Assembly: GCF_905404315.1 (NCBI RefSeq)
Contig: NC_066304.1
Location: forward strand, 5,022,001 to 5,086,000
Length of the DNA stretch: 64,000 nt
Direction: 5' to 3'
Source of the DNA: Leptidea sinapis
Taxonomy: Eukaryota > Arthropoda > Insecta > Lepidoptera > Pieridae
Below, piece after piece: positions 10,752 through 20,330 of the stretch. The notes under the pieces were generated by a model. The model was not told the DNA's origin. It searched no databases and was given only the letters and a program-made list of their open reading frames with translations. A program made the translations under genes and the position numbers. Position 1 is the first letter of the stretch, and each line of letters opens with the position of its first letter.

Positions 10752-12381
10752 TATATAATACATATATTCTAAATCTATGATATAAAGAATTACCATAATA
10801 AATGCACTCATAACCTGTATTTGATAGATTGATTTCATATTTTTTGAATCAGTGTTTCATTAATTCGTACCCAAGGTGTTTTCTCCACCTGCACAAAAAA
10901 AATTAGAAATAGGCAATATTATAATATTTTTATACGTAGATATAGGTAACATGGTTGTACCTAAGTAGGTAATTGGATATGGGCATTCAATTGTGTTTCA
11001 ATAAACATACATCCTTGTGTTATATCTAACCTACATAATATTTGTATTTTGTTTTATAAGTGTTTAATAAGTCATTACGATAAAGGTGTAATTAGTGATA
11101 AGTATTAGATAAAGTATATTTATTTATCATTGAGGTATTTGACCTGTATGACAAGTGGCACTTGTACGGTTTGTAACGATAAAAACAGCTTAAAGATGGT
11201 GGCGAAAAAGGTAGGTATGTATTTTGTTATATAGAAGAATGCCTACTTATTGATTACTTAGAATATTTAGAGAAATAACAAAATGCTAGCCATTCAAAGT
11301 AAAAATTATTAAGTAGGTAGGTAAGTAAGTTTACTTTCAACGCTGTCTTAAGTTCCGAATTTATATATTATACGTTCTCAATTTACGACTATGTAGGTAT
11401 AGGTAGGTACGTAGGTATGTACCTACCAATGTATAGGTATTAACGGGTAGGCACACAGGTACCTAAGTAAGTTCAATTATTATTTAAATAAAATACTTTT
11501 CAAAGGAACGCGTGTAAGTAATTGAAACTGTAGGTATTTTTACATAAGGTTTTTGCGTAAAAAATTATTTTTATTTTCTTTAACCCAACGTTTCGTGACC
11601 TTTTCAGAGCACGTTTTCAGGGGAACTGCTAGGGAGGCAAGCTCTAATATCGGGTTGAATAAAATTTTTACTTTTGCTCATAAACCTCCAATTATCCTTT
11701 GGAAAGTATTTTATTTAAATGTGTAACACTCGCGTTAATAAAAGAATATAGATAGGTATTACGTTCAATTATATTTTTAAGTTTCAACCTTGAAGACGTT
11801 GAAAAATGATCCGATCTACAGTGAAGCTGTTTGCTTAGAATAAAAGTGAATAGGTACTTTCAAATATAAGAAATGAACGTGACCACTGACCAGTGATCAT
11901 ATAGGTCACACACGCGTCGAGAGTACATACAGTTATACACCATACAGTATAATAGATCCTATAGCTGTATCCGTTGTAGGTATGTTTACGCTGTCCATTT
12001 ATTCAACAGCTATGGATGGCATTCGGGCCATTCGCATTGTTGCCTCCGCGTCATCATAACCTGACTGTAAAACATTGTAGAATAATTTAAGGTTATGTTT
12101 ACATTTCTTTTTAAGACGTTAATATTCATAACGAATTATCCACGAAGAAATTAAAATGGTGAAGGAATCGTACAAATTACGAATAAATAAATACACGTAA
12201 ACTATTTTACACGTATTTCGTAACAAGAGATTAAAGTGCTCATAAAGTTTACATTGTCGTGAAATTTAAATCGCTTATTGTGGTTGGATTGACTACTGAT
12301 AACAACTGAATAACTCAACGCATTCTGTGACACATAGTGATAACGTGCAGTACTTTCTTGTGTTTATAAACAATTGAGAAT
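10752..12381. other. intergenic, upstream of the galactokinase gene
   Basis: AT-rich with many short GTAGGTA/CCTAC runs (11310-11470). About 11700-11745 shares TATTTAAATGTGTAACACTC with 31776-31795. No coding exon seen. The GALK2 promoter presumably lies in the last few hundred bases, but no TATA box was assigned. Confidence 0.45.
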
Positions 12382-13830
12382 ATGAGTGAAAATGGTGATA
12401 CTGAAGAAGTTCCAATCATTAAAATACCTAATAGTAAGCGTATTGAATGTTTAAATAAGATTTTTCAAGATGAGTTTCACTCTAAACCTGCGTTTGTCGT
12501 TCGAGTTCCGGGCCGTGTTAATATAATTGGTGAACATATCGATTACTGCGGTTACCCGGTATTGCCCATGGCATTGGAGCAAGATATACTGATAGCAGTG
12601 GGATTAACGAACGACCATAGAGTTTATCTGCGCAACTCGAACTGTAAATATAGTAGTATAGACTTCGAAATTAAAAGTTTTGATGATATAGATATAAAGC
12701 CTGATAGTAATGGTAAACCATTTTGGTATAACTATGTTCTTTGCGGAATTAAGGGCGCATTAGAGTATCTAAATAATAAAATGAAACATGGTCTGCAGAT
12801 TGTAGTAGATGGAAACATTCCTCCAGCGTCAGGATTATCCAGTTCTTCCGCCCTAGTCAGCGCTGCGTGTTTAGCATTTTTGCACGCTCAAAACGTTTCG
12901 TTGAAGAAAACTGATATTGCAGATTTATGCGCGAAAAGCGAAAGATATATTGGAACACAAGGTGGCGGGATGGACCAGGCTATAGCATTCCTCGCAGAGA
13001 AGTATTGTGCCCAATATATAACCTGGCAACCCTTGAAGGCGACTGCTGTAGCGTTGCCAGAAGATGCAGCATTTGTTGTAGCACACAGTTTGGCAGAAGC
13101 CAATAAAGCCGCCACTAACGATTATAATAGGAGGGTCATTGAATGCAGGTTAGCGGCAAAGATTTTGGTTTTATCATCAGGTCTCGCATTAAATGAAAAA
13201 ATATTAACCCTAAGCAGAGCCCAAACTCTCATCAATAAGGATTTGAAAGAAATGATTATGCTAGTCAACAAATATTTACCCAAAACTGAATACGCAAAGG
13301 ATGAAATTTGCAAAATTTTAAATATCAATGAGGAGGAATTAGAAAATACATATTTAACACCAAATACAAAACATTTAACCGAATTTAAGCTCAAACAGAG
13401 AGCTCTCCATGTATACGGAGAAGCGCTAAGAGTTGAAGAGTTTCGAAGAACATGTGCGAATTGCGTAATGAATGGGAAATCAGCTGATTCTAACGGAATG
13501 CTTAATGGAGATAGTAAGAAGAACACCCTTATTGTTCTTGGTAAGCTGATGTCGAATAGCCATGATAGCTTGCGGAACCTGTACGAATGCTCCCACGATA
13601 ATTTAGATCGCATTGTAGATTTATCGGTGAAGATGGGAGTACATTGTAGATTGACAGGAGCAGGTTGGGGCGGATGTGTTGTTGCGTTATGTCCCAAAAA
13701 CATAGTAAACGACTATATGGAAATGTTGATAGACGAGTATTACGTAAAACATTTCAACATTGAAAAGAGCAAGGCTAGATCTTATGTTTTCGCAACCACG
13801 CCGAACTTCGGAGCTTCTATTTATCTATAA
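12382..13830 (+). CDS. GALK2: N-acetylgalactosamine kinase / galactokinase
   Basis: A GHMP-family sugar kinase that transfers phosphate from ATP to C1 of GalNAc or galactose in the cytosol. The single-exon ORF encodes 482 residues; vertebrate GALK2 has about 458. The galactokinase signature is at residues 44-64 (GRVNIIGEHIDYCGYPV, with the catalytic Arg at 45). The ATP-binding GHMP motif PPASGLSSSSA is at 147-157. The catalytic Asp lies in GGGMDQA at 194-200, and the third motif LTGAGWGGC at 424-432. Identity is closer to GALK2 (HIDYCGY, CAKSERYIGT) than to GALK1, but preference for GalNAc over galactose cannot be told from sequence. The ATG at 12382 is the first in frame, and an in-frame TGA in CAATTGAGAATATG precedes it. 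An insert near residues 360-382 accounts for most of the extra length. It has no introns, unlike its neighbours. Confidence 0.96.
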   Translation: MSENGDTEEVPIIKIPNSKRIECLNKIFQDEFHSKPAFVVRVPGRVNIIGEHIDYCGYPVLPMALEQDILIAVGLTNDHRVYLRNSNCKYSSIDFEIKSFDDIDIKPDSNGKPFWYNYVLCGIKGALEYLNNKMKHGLQIVVDGNIPPASGLSSSSALVSAACLAFLHAQNVSLKKTDIADLCAKSERYIGTQGGGMDQAIAFLAEKYCAQYITWQPLKATAVALPEDAAFVVAHSLAEANKAATNDYNRRVIECRLAAKILVLSSGLALNEKILTLSRAQTLINKDLKEMIMLVNKYLPKTEYAKDEICKILNINEEELENTYLTPNTKHLTEFKLKQRALHVYGEALRVEEFRRTCANCVMNGKSADSNGMLNGDSKKNTLIVLGKLMSNSHDSLRNLYECSHDNLDRIVDLSVKMGVHCRLTGAGWGGCVVALCPKNIVNDYMEMLIDEYYVKHFNIEKSKARSYVFATTPNFGASIYL

Positions 13831-14041
13831 AAATGATTTAATTAGTCATTTAATTATTTAAATTATATTCAATCAGTTATGAGAAATACATAGTATCTTT
13901 ATATATACATAATGCTTTGTTTGAGGCTCTTTCAAGCCTAAACCACTGATCGTATCGACATGAAACTATCACCATTCAATGCGAAATTTATCCTAGATGG
14001 TTTATAGCTACTTATTTTTTTGTTGTATTTGTAATAAGAAG

Positions 14042-14052
14042 AATAAAATAAA
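14042..14052 (+). terminator. likely poly(A) signals of GALK2
   Basis: Overlapping AATAAA motifs about 210 bp after the stop codon. Confidence 0.5.
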
Positions 14053-14702
14053 ATTTATTTCCTTTTAAAATTCGCCCAGCGAAGCGGGCTGGAATTATTA
14101 TTATTATATTATAAACCAAAACGCGATAAACAATATAACTTTTATTAAAGATTTCTATATTAAACTTTTGTATAATATTTTAACAGTGAATTTACCTTTT
14201 TTATGTGGTGAGTATATTCCTACTTTTCTGGGGATTCTTCACGAATTATCACAAGATCAACAGACACACCTTATACCTATTACATATACCACTAATCCTG
14301 CCTGAAATTATGGACTGTAGGTACTGTATAAAATTTTTCATCAAAAACATTAGGTAAGCTACTTATAAAAAAAAACAATTAAAAACACAATGTATCTAGG
14401 TAAGTAATATTAGGTATATTAAATTAGATTGTTTAATGTACTTTAGTTGTAGGCTTCTAGCTTTATCTACAACGAGGTTATACTTAGTTGGTCGAAAATG
14501 GCCTACTGCTTCGAGAAAAGGATGTTACGGCCATGCCGCTTGTTTTTCCTCGACTTGGTGGAGCTGTAGGAATCGCAACCGTGGCTTTTGCTCGAAAATG
14601 CTCTAATAAAATTTCGTCTTTTCCTTTTTTAAATTATGGTATATATTTGTAAAGTATAGAGTTTAATAGATACCTCAAAAGATAAAGATGCAGAAGATAA
14701 AC
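14053..14702. other. intergenic, no gene recognised
   Basis: AT-rich. A GC-richer stretch at 14450-14620 looks like repeat debris but matches nothing else in the window. Confidence 0.35.
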
Positions 14703-15013
14703 CAGTGGGAGTCTCCTTTGCATAGGATGCCGGCTAGATTATGGGTACCACAACGGCGCCTATTTCTGCCGTGAAGCAGTAATATGTAAGCATTACTGTG
14801 TTTCGGTCTGAAGGGCGCCGTAGCTAGTGAAATTACTGGGCAAATGAGACTTAACATCTTGTCTCAAGGTGACGAGCGCAGTTGTAGTGCCGCTCAGAAT
14901 CTTTGGGGGTTTCAAGAATGCTGAGCGGCACTGCATTGTAATGGGCAGGGTGTATCAATTACCATCAGCTGAACGTCCTGCTCGTCTTGTCCCTTATTTT
15001 CATAAAAAAAAAA
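14703..15013 (+). repeat. SINE-like element, family S, full-length copy
   Basis: About 305 bp. It opens near GGAGTCTCCTTTGCATAGGA, contains GTGAAATTACTGGGCAAATG, and ends CCCTTATTTTCAT followed by A11. Related copies: 27764-28071, 29592-29888, 39260-39797 (interrupted), 41567-41806, 49131-49243, 60183-60395 (reverse) and 63477-63788. No coding capacity. It could be a SINE or the short 3' end of an unseen LINE. Confidence 0.8.
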
Positions 15014-16160
15014 GATAATATACTCAATAATAATCACTCACTTTCCATCAATTTACCTTTGTCTGATGTTCACGTTCATTTGTCATACGAATAAACTTTT
15101 AAGTAAGTATTTGAAATGTAGAAAACAATTTGACGCGTTGAATAGATAGGTACATATATATAATAGATAGGTAGGTATTGTACAAGGTACCTACCCAATG
15201 ACGTTCTCGTCATTCGTCATAGGTACCTTGTACAATCCTTGCCCTCGTTTACAGCAAGGTATTATATATGTATTTCACAAGTTTCATAAAACAAATACAA
15301 GTTATATACAATGCTTACAAAATTCAAAAATATAAAACTTGTCGTAGACAAAATTTTTATGGAACTTGTCTGATGAAATTGTTTGTCAACTACTAGTTGT
15401 CTACATGTAGGTATATCTTATGTTTTATACTTGTTGTAGGCTTGTAGCTGAACTTGTTTAAGACATGTCAGTGCAGAATTTAATGAATATATCTGCTCAA
15501 TTGACTACTGCTACTATCAGTATCAAGCAGTATGAAGTTGTCTCTGGTATCTGGACGTTGCAGATCGGAATGTTAAATGACGGGTGGTTGGTAGTACGTA
15601 TGCATATTCACATGTCTACTGTGACAAGACTGTGACATTGTTGCTTTGTTACGGTGTGCAAAACAAGCATGTGTAGGATATTATTAGTATTACACATTGA
15701 TGTAAGTACCTAAAGGTGTTGTGTTGTGATGCTGATTATTAGTATTATGATGATGAAAAAATCAATGAAAGTAGTAAAAAAAAGTACCTACTTATATTTC
15801 TGGCAGTAATAATTTATAGCGACATAGACCAACAGAAATTAGAGATCTAGAAACAACAATTAAAATCAAAACGTAACAATGGAAACTTCAAAAACAAAGC
15901 AGTGATAGCATTAAGGCGAGGTTTTCCCAACACTAGGCGTAAATCGCTCTAACGTATATCTATAAGATTAGATAAGTAGGTACGGATAGACACGGGCATG
16001 GCTGAGACACGATACGAGCGATGCGGGTCAACGACCCCCACTGCGGAAGGACCGCGTAATATTTTTACACACTTACAGTTGCCAATAGTACGAAATACTG
16101 TGATATTTTTTATGCATTTTTGAAGTGAAACTTTTTTATCGACGTATGAGAGAAATGTTA
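15014..16160. other. intergenic with a perfect inverted repeat
   Basis: No gene recognised. At 15177-15236 the 17-base arms ATTGTACAAGGTACCTA and TAGGTACCTTGTACAAT are perfect reverse complements around a 26-base spacer. Confidence 0.5.
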
Positions 16161-16167
16161 TATTATG

Positions 16168-16505
16168 CGCAAAATTATGATTTCAAAGTTATGGATATCG
16201 TATCTCGAGGCTGCACAAAACGAATTTGGGATCATTTTTTAAATCCAAGATGGCCGCCGCGCAAAATTATGATTTCTACAATATGGGTATCGTATCCGAG
16301 GTTCTCGAGGGTGCAGAGAACGAATTTGGGATCTTTTTTGAAATCCAAGATGGCCGCCGCGCAAAATTAGGATTCAACAATATGTGCATCGTATCCGAGG
16401 GTGCAGAGAACGAATTTGGGATCATTTTTGGAATCCAAGGTGGCCGCCGCGCAAAATTATGATTTCAACAATATGGGTATCGTGTCCGAGGTTCTCGAGG
16501 GTTCA
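16168..16505 (+). repeat. satellite-like tandem array, ~90-100 bp unit
   Basis: About 3.6 units start at CGCAAAATTA near 16168, 16260, 16360 and 16450. Each full unit has GAACGAATTTGGGATC, then TCCAAGATGGCCGCCGCGCA. A lone related unit lies at about 59150-59235. Spacing varies because of small indels. It is followed by two copies of a different unit of about 60 bp at 16504-16624. Confidence 0.85.
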
Positions 16506-16624
16506 GCGCGTGGCCGCGAATACGTAGAACATCTTCCCCAATAGCTTTGTATCGTGCAGGTTTAGCGCGTGTATGCGAGTTAGTAGAACATCTTCACTCC
16601 TAGCGTTGTATCGTGCAGGTACGT
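16504..16624 (+). repeat. tandem duplication, ~60 bp unit
   Basis: Two diverged copies run from AGCGCGTG to TTGTATCGTGCAGGT, each containing GTAGAACATCTTC. Confidence 0.75.
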
Positions 16625-17079
16625 ATACTCCTGATTGCCAACCTATATCTTATAATAAGTATTTCATATAGGTGTACTATGTAAAACACTCATGTAGTTA
16701 ATACTTATTTATAGTTTAAAAAAATATGTGTGTGTGTGTGCAAGTCACACACGGTAGAAGTGAAACTTCTGAAAAGTCCCTGATTAAAAATACTCATTGA
16801 AAAGTATTGAAAAAAAGAAACAGACGCTTCATGTAAACTGTATATTTATAAATACGTTTAAAAAATATTAGGATTATTAAAAACGGTTAAAATTTCATTA
16901 TTTTCAATTTCAAATTAAAAAAAAATCAGGCTGTGAGAGATTGAGATGAATATAGAGTATCAGTAAGTGTGTAACCAGAGTGTAAGGTTTACTTTTTTTC
17001 ACCAAGCTTAACAATTATTAAATATTTTAATAAAAACAATTATATTACATTAAATATATGTGTAATTTAAATATTAACA

Positions 17080-17215
17080 AAGGGGCTGGAAGTGACGGTA
17101 TTTCTCCTCTATTTGTAAAATCATGTGCAGAGGTACTTGCAATACCTCTTGCTATAATTTGAAGGCATTCCGTTAATACAGGCATCTTTCCCGATAAACG
17201 TAAGGCCTCGGCCCG
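17080..17215 (+). mobile_element. LINE reverse-transcriptase fragment
   Basis: The plus frame reads NKGAGSDGISPLFVKSCAEV, the region just before the reverse-transcriptase palm in lepidopteran Jockey-like LINEs. Broken by a stop after CAEVLAIPLAII. Confidence 0.6.
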
Positions 17216-17825
17216 AGAGAAATGAACACAGTACCGTCCTTGACAGTGGTCACGGGCGTACTGCTGAGTGCTGGTATGAGCGAGTATGTAGCCAAGGCGT
17301 CGCGTTTGATTTATTACGAAAAAAATTAATATAAAATAATTCACAAAGTGTATTGATAAAACCAACGAGGAAAAATTATAAATACTAATAAACTATCGAA
17401 TAAAATAAGTTTTTTGTAGATAGCTATCATAGTTTTATGATAATATTAATTTATTTATTTATTTATTTATTTCACACACAATAAAACAATTCAAATGAAA
17501 AAGCCTATTTTTATAAAAATAAATCTATCGAGACTTTTTTTCGTAATCGTGTTTTCGAAACTGCCATAATTTAGATAAAGAAATGAAGATAAACATGTCA
17601 AAAAATTGGAACCGTAGTATTTGTAGAAGTATTTTATGTAGATTTTCAAAAATGTTAGTGTTTAGGACTATAGCGCCTTAAAATATAACGACCTAACGAA
17701 TCAAACCTGACTCAATAGGACGAGCACGAGGGTGTGAAAGGGGAACCGGAGGGAGGATCACTAATGTCAATACGCACCTATTGACAAAATATTTTATACA
17801 TTTAATTGTTTACGGAGTTCATCGC

Positions 17826-18009
17826 GTAGCTGACCCGGCAAACGTTGTTTTGCTATATAATTTAATATAAAACAGTTGTAAAAAAATGGGGTTTTAAAAA
17901 AATATTAACTGATTGTCAGACCTACCAAAATTTCATACAAATCGGTTCAGCCGTTTCGGAGCAGTTTTATAACAAACACCGCGACACGAGATTTTTATAT
18001 ATTAGAAGA
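17826..18009 (-). mobile_element. non-autonomous Helitron, 184 bp
   Basis: On the minus strand it starts TCTTCTAATATATAAAAAT after an A and ends GGGTCAGCTAC, a CTAG end with one substitution. AACCGATTTGTATGAAATTT is typical of lepidopteran Helitron 5' regions. Confidence 0.65.
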
Positions 18010-18289
18010 TATAAATTAGAACATTAAATTTCTACTAGTACACCAAAATTTTTGAAAATTCCGACGAAAGAGAATCCGGATTTAAACATCTTTACAATAA
18101 CAATCCAACGCGTTTATATAAGAAACCCACATTTTGAAATATCTCACGTGATATTGGGGCATAGGGGAGTGGGTTGAATAAACTCTCACGACATCTCACC
18201 AGGGGGGGAGGGAGGGACAGAAAATTTAAAAAAACACCTCACGTAATTTGTGGACGCCTCGTAAGAGCCCATTAGCTGTTGACGACAGT

Positions 18290-18460
18290 GTAGTTTTGAA
18301 GTGAAAATTTCTTTGGCGGCGTTGAGCAGTTTTTTTGGGATGGGTACAATGACGTTCATATAGATGGGTATAAAATGTTAAACTCACGTCAGAACACGTG
18401 ACCTGATGGAAAATTTATAACACAGTCGTTGAATTTATGGTCGATTTTTATTTTTCTAAT
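18290..18460 (+). repeat. dispersed repeat, pair with 32935-33110
   Basis: Shares TATAAAATGTTAAACTCACG and CACGTGACCTGAT with 32935-33110. Class unknown. Confidence 0.55.
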
Positions 18461-18559
18461 CTTAGTTGTTAGTAATAGTTACTCTAATGTTAGTTGGGTA
18501 ACTTAAGGGGTTATAGTATGATTTTGCCGATCTGTAGGTACTTAAAAATTTAATTTTTT

Positions 18560-19190
18560 TTTTTGCTCTCATTGTTGAGAGTTCGTCACAGTAAACATCT
18601 GCCGTTATTGCTTGACCAGATTGGAGAAAGCTATAGTGAATTAAACCATGATGAGACCGTTACAATTAGCTTTTTATTTCTTAAGCTTTGTTTTAGCACA
18701 TTGTTGCGGTGTTTGACCTGGGGGCATTGCATTGCATTTTTCGCTTACGGTTATCGTAAAGAATCCACTTTTCATCGCAAGTAACAAACTCGACCCAATA
18801 CGATCATTTCTGTATCGATTGAATAAGACAACACAAGATTCAACACGCGTTTCTTTCTGCAGATCAGTTAAATCATGAGACACCCATTTTTCAATTTTTT
18901 TATTTGATTAATTTGACGCAAATGTGTGATTTATTGTTGGTAAGGTATAACGTTAAATCATGGTATGATTCCTGGGTAGTTTGGCTCGGATCGGCTTCCA
19001 CCATCTCTTTCAATTCATTGTGTGTGGGCGGTCTTCCACGTGGTTCGTTCTTCAAATCAAAGTTTACATCACAAAAGAGTTTAAAGAAAAATCGCACGGT
19101 GCGTTCATTAACAGTCCCCTCTGCAAACGCAATATTGATAGTGCGACCTGTTTCTGCCGCGTAACACATCTTGAAGTTACTTTAGTAAGC
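18560..19190 (-). pseudogene. mariner transposase remnant
   Basis: Minus-strand fragments in different frames carry mariner landmarks in the correct order. Near 19169 the HTH region includes GTVNERTVRFFFKLF, then DFDLKNEPRGRPPTH-like sequence and VEADPSQTTQE. Near 18883 follows MSHDLTDLQKETRVESCVVL, then MPPGQTPQQCAKTKLKK. Several frameshifts separate them and the catalytic core downstream is missing. The source element's inverted repeats were not identified. Confidence 0.8.
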
Positions 19191-19259
19191 AATGAATTGG
19201 GTCTTAAGTAACTTTAAGTTACAATTCCTTGTTTTATTTCACCCTAAGAGCCCTTTCAG

Positions 19260-20330
19260 ACAAAATATGTCGATCCGCAAGTATTCTATCTAAAAAGACC
19301 GATTGAAAATATGCGTGAGGTGGATCAATATTGTGACAAGGCTGTTATTATGGCATTAATATTTTTTATTCATTCATAGCATAGAATTTATATAAAATTC
19401 CAAATCCATACAATTTATACAATATGTAGCTAGGTAGGTAGGTAATCATGGTCAATTCTCCGCAACTTGAAGTCTACTGTGCGCCTAATTTGCGTCGTCT
19501 ATAAATTGCAACTGTCGATTGCAATTTTTATGAGAATAAAATCGAATAGATTCATTAATTCATGAGTGTGTAATCGACACACTCATCCACATCCCTTTAG
19601 TAAGCTATCAAAATTTAAATACTCTAGATACCGAAGTCTGAACTTTTTGCAATTTGCAATCGAGTAGCAAGTGGCAGCCCTAGTCATTTTATTATTCCGA
19701 TTTCTGTCCAACTGAAGGACTAGCATCTATGGTCATGAAATAAATATAAAAAAATGTGTTAAATTTTTAGCACTTTTTGCAAACCAAAGAGTATAATAAT
19801 ATTGTTGTAAGCAAACAAGTTGAAAATATATGCGTTTTTCTATTTTGTGATGAAATATCTATTTATACATTGATATTTGCTGCGAATTCATAATTAATAT
19901 TGTCTTGTAGCTCTCAACTCTACTTTAATTATAGACAGAAGACTTTTGTGTACGTCTTAATATAAAAGATTTCCAATATTTACTTTAGTAGTTTCATAAA
20001 TAATAAAAAAGTAAGTAATCTAAATTCCAAAATGTATATGTGATTAATATTAAAAGTTAACTATAGTATCCTATAATCGAATAAATAAGTATAAAAGGTT
20101 AGGTTCTTAGGTTATATTGTAAAAAATATACCTACGTATTACTTTTTTCTTTCTTCTCTTCATCTATCTTTTTTTTAGTTTTTTGCTATAATAATGCATT
20201 AATATTTATCCATACTAATAACTAACTATTCCAATAAGAATTAGAAATTCAAGAAGCTCGGAGACGAGGTGAAACCAATTTCATATGAAAAATATTATTA
20301 TAAATATCAAGACAATTGAGATCGATTGAA
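19260..20330. other. intergenic, upstream of EIF2B4
   Basis: AT-rich and without recognised coding exons or repeats. The EIF2B4 promoter and 5' UTR should lie at its right end. Confidence 0.4.

Noticed and set aside
11310..11470. GTAGGTA/CCTAC-rich run as a possible regulatory array
   Set aside because: Such runs are scattered through the intergenic DNA here, with no regular spacing or partner gene.
13122..13703. 193-codon minus-strand reading inside GALK2
   Set aside because: Antisense shadow of a gene whose plus strand shows all galactokinase motifs.
16125..16462. Overlapping plus-strand readings of about 80 codons with repeats
   Set aside because: The repeated peptide simply reflects the ~90-bp DNA tandem array, whose unit length varies and shifts frame.
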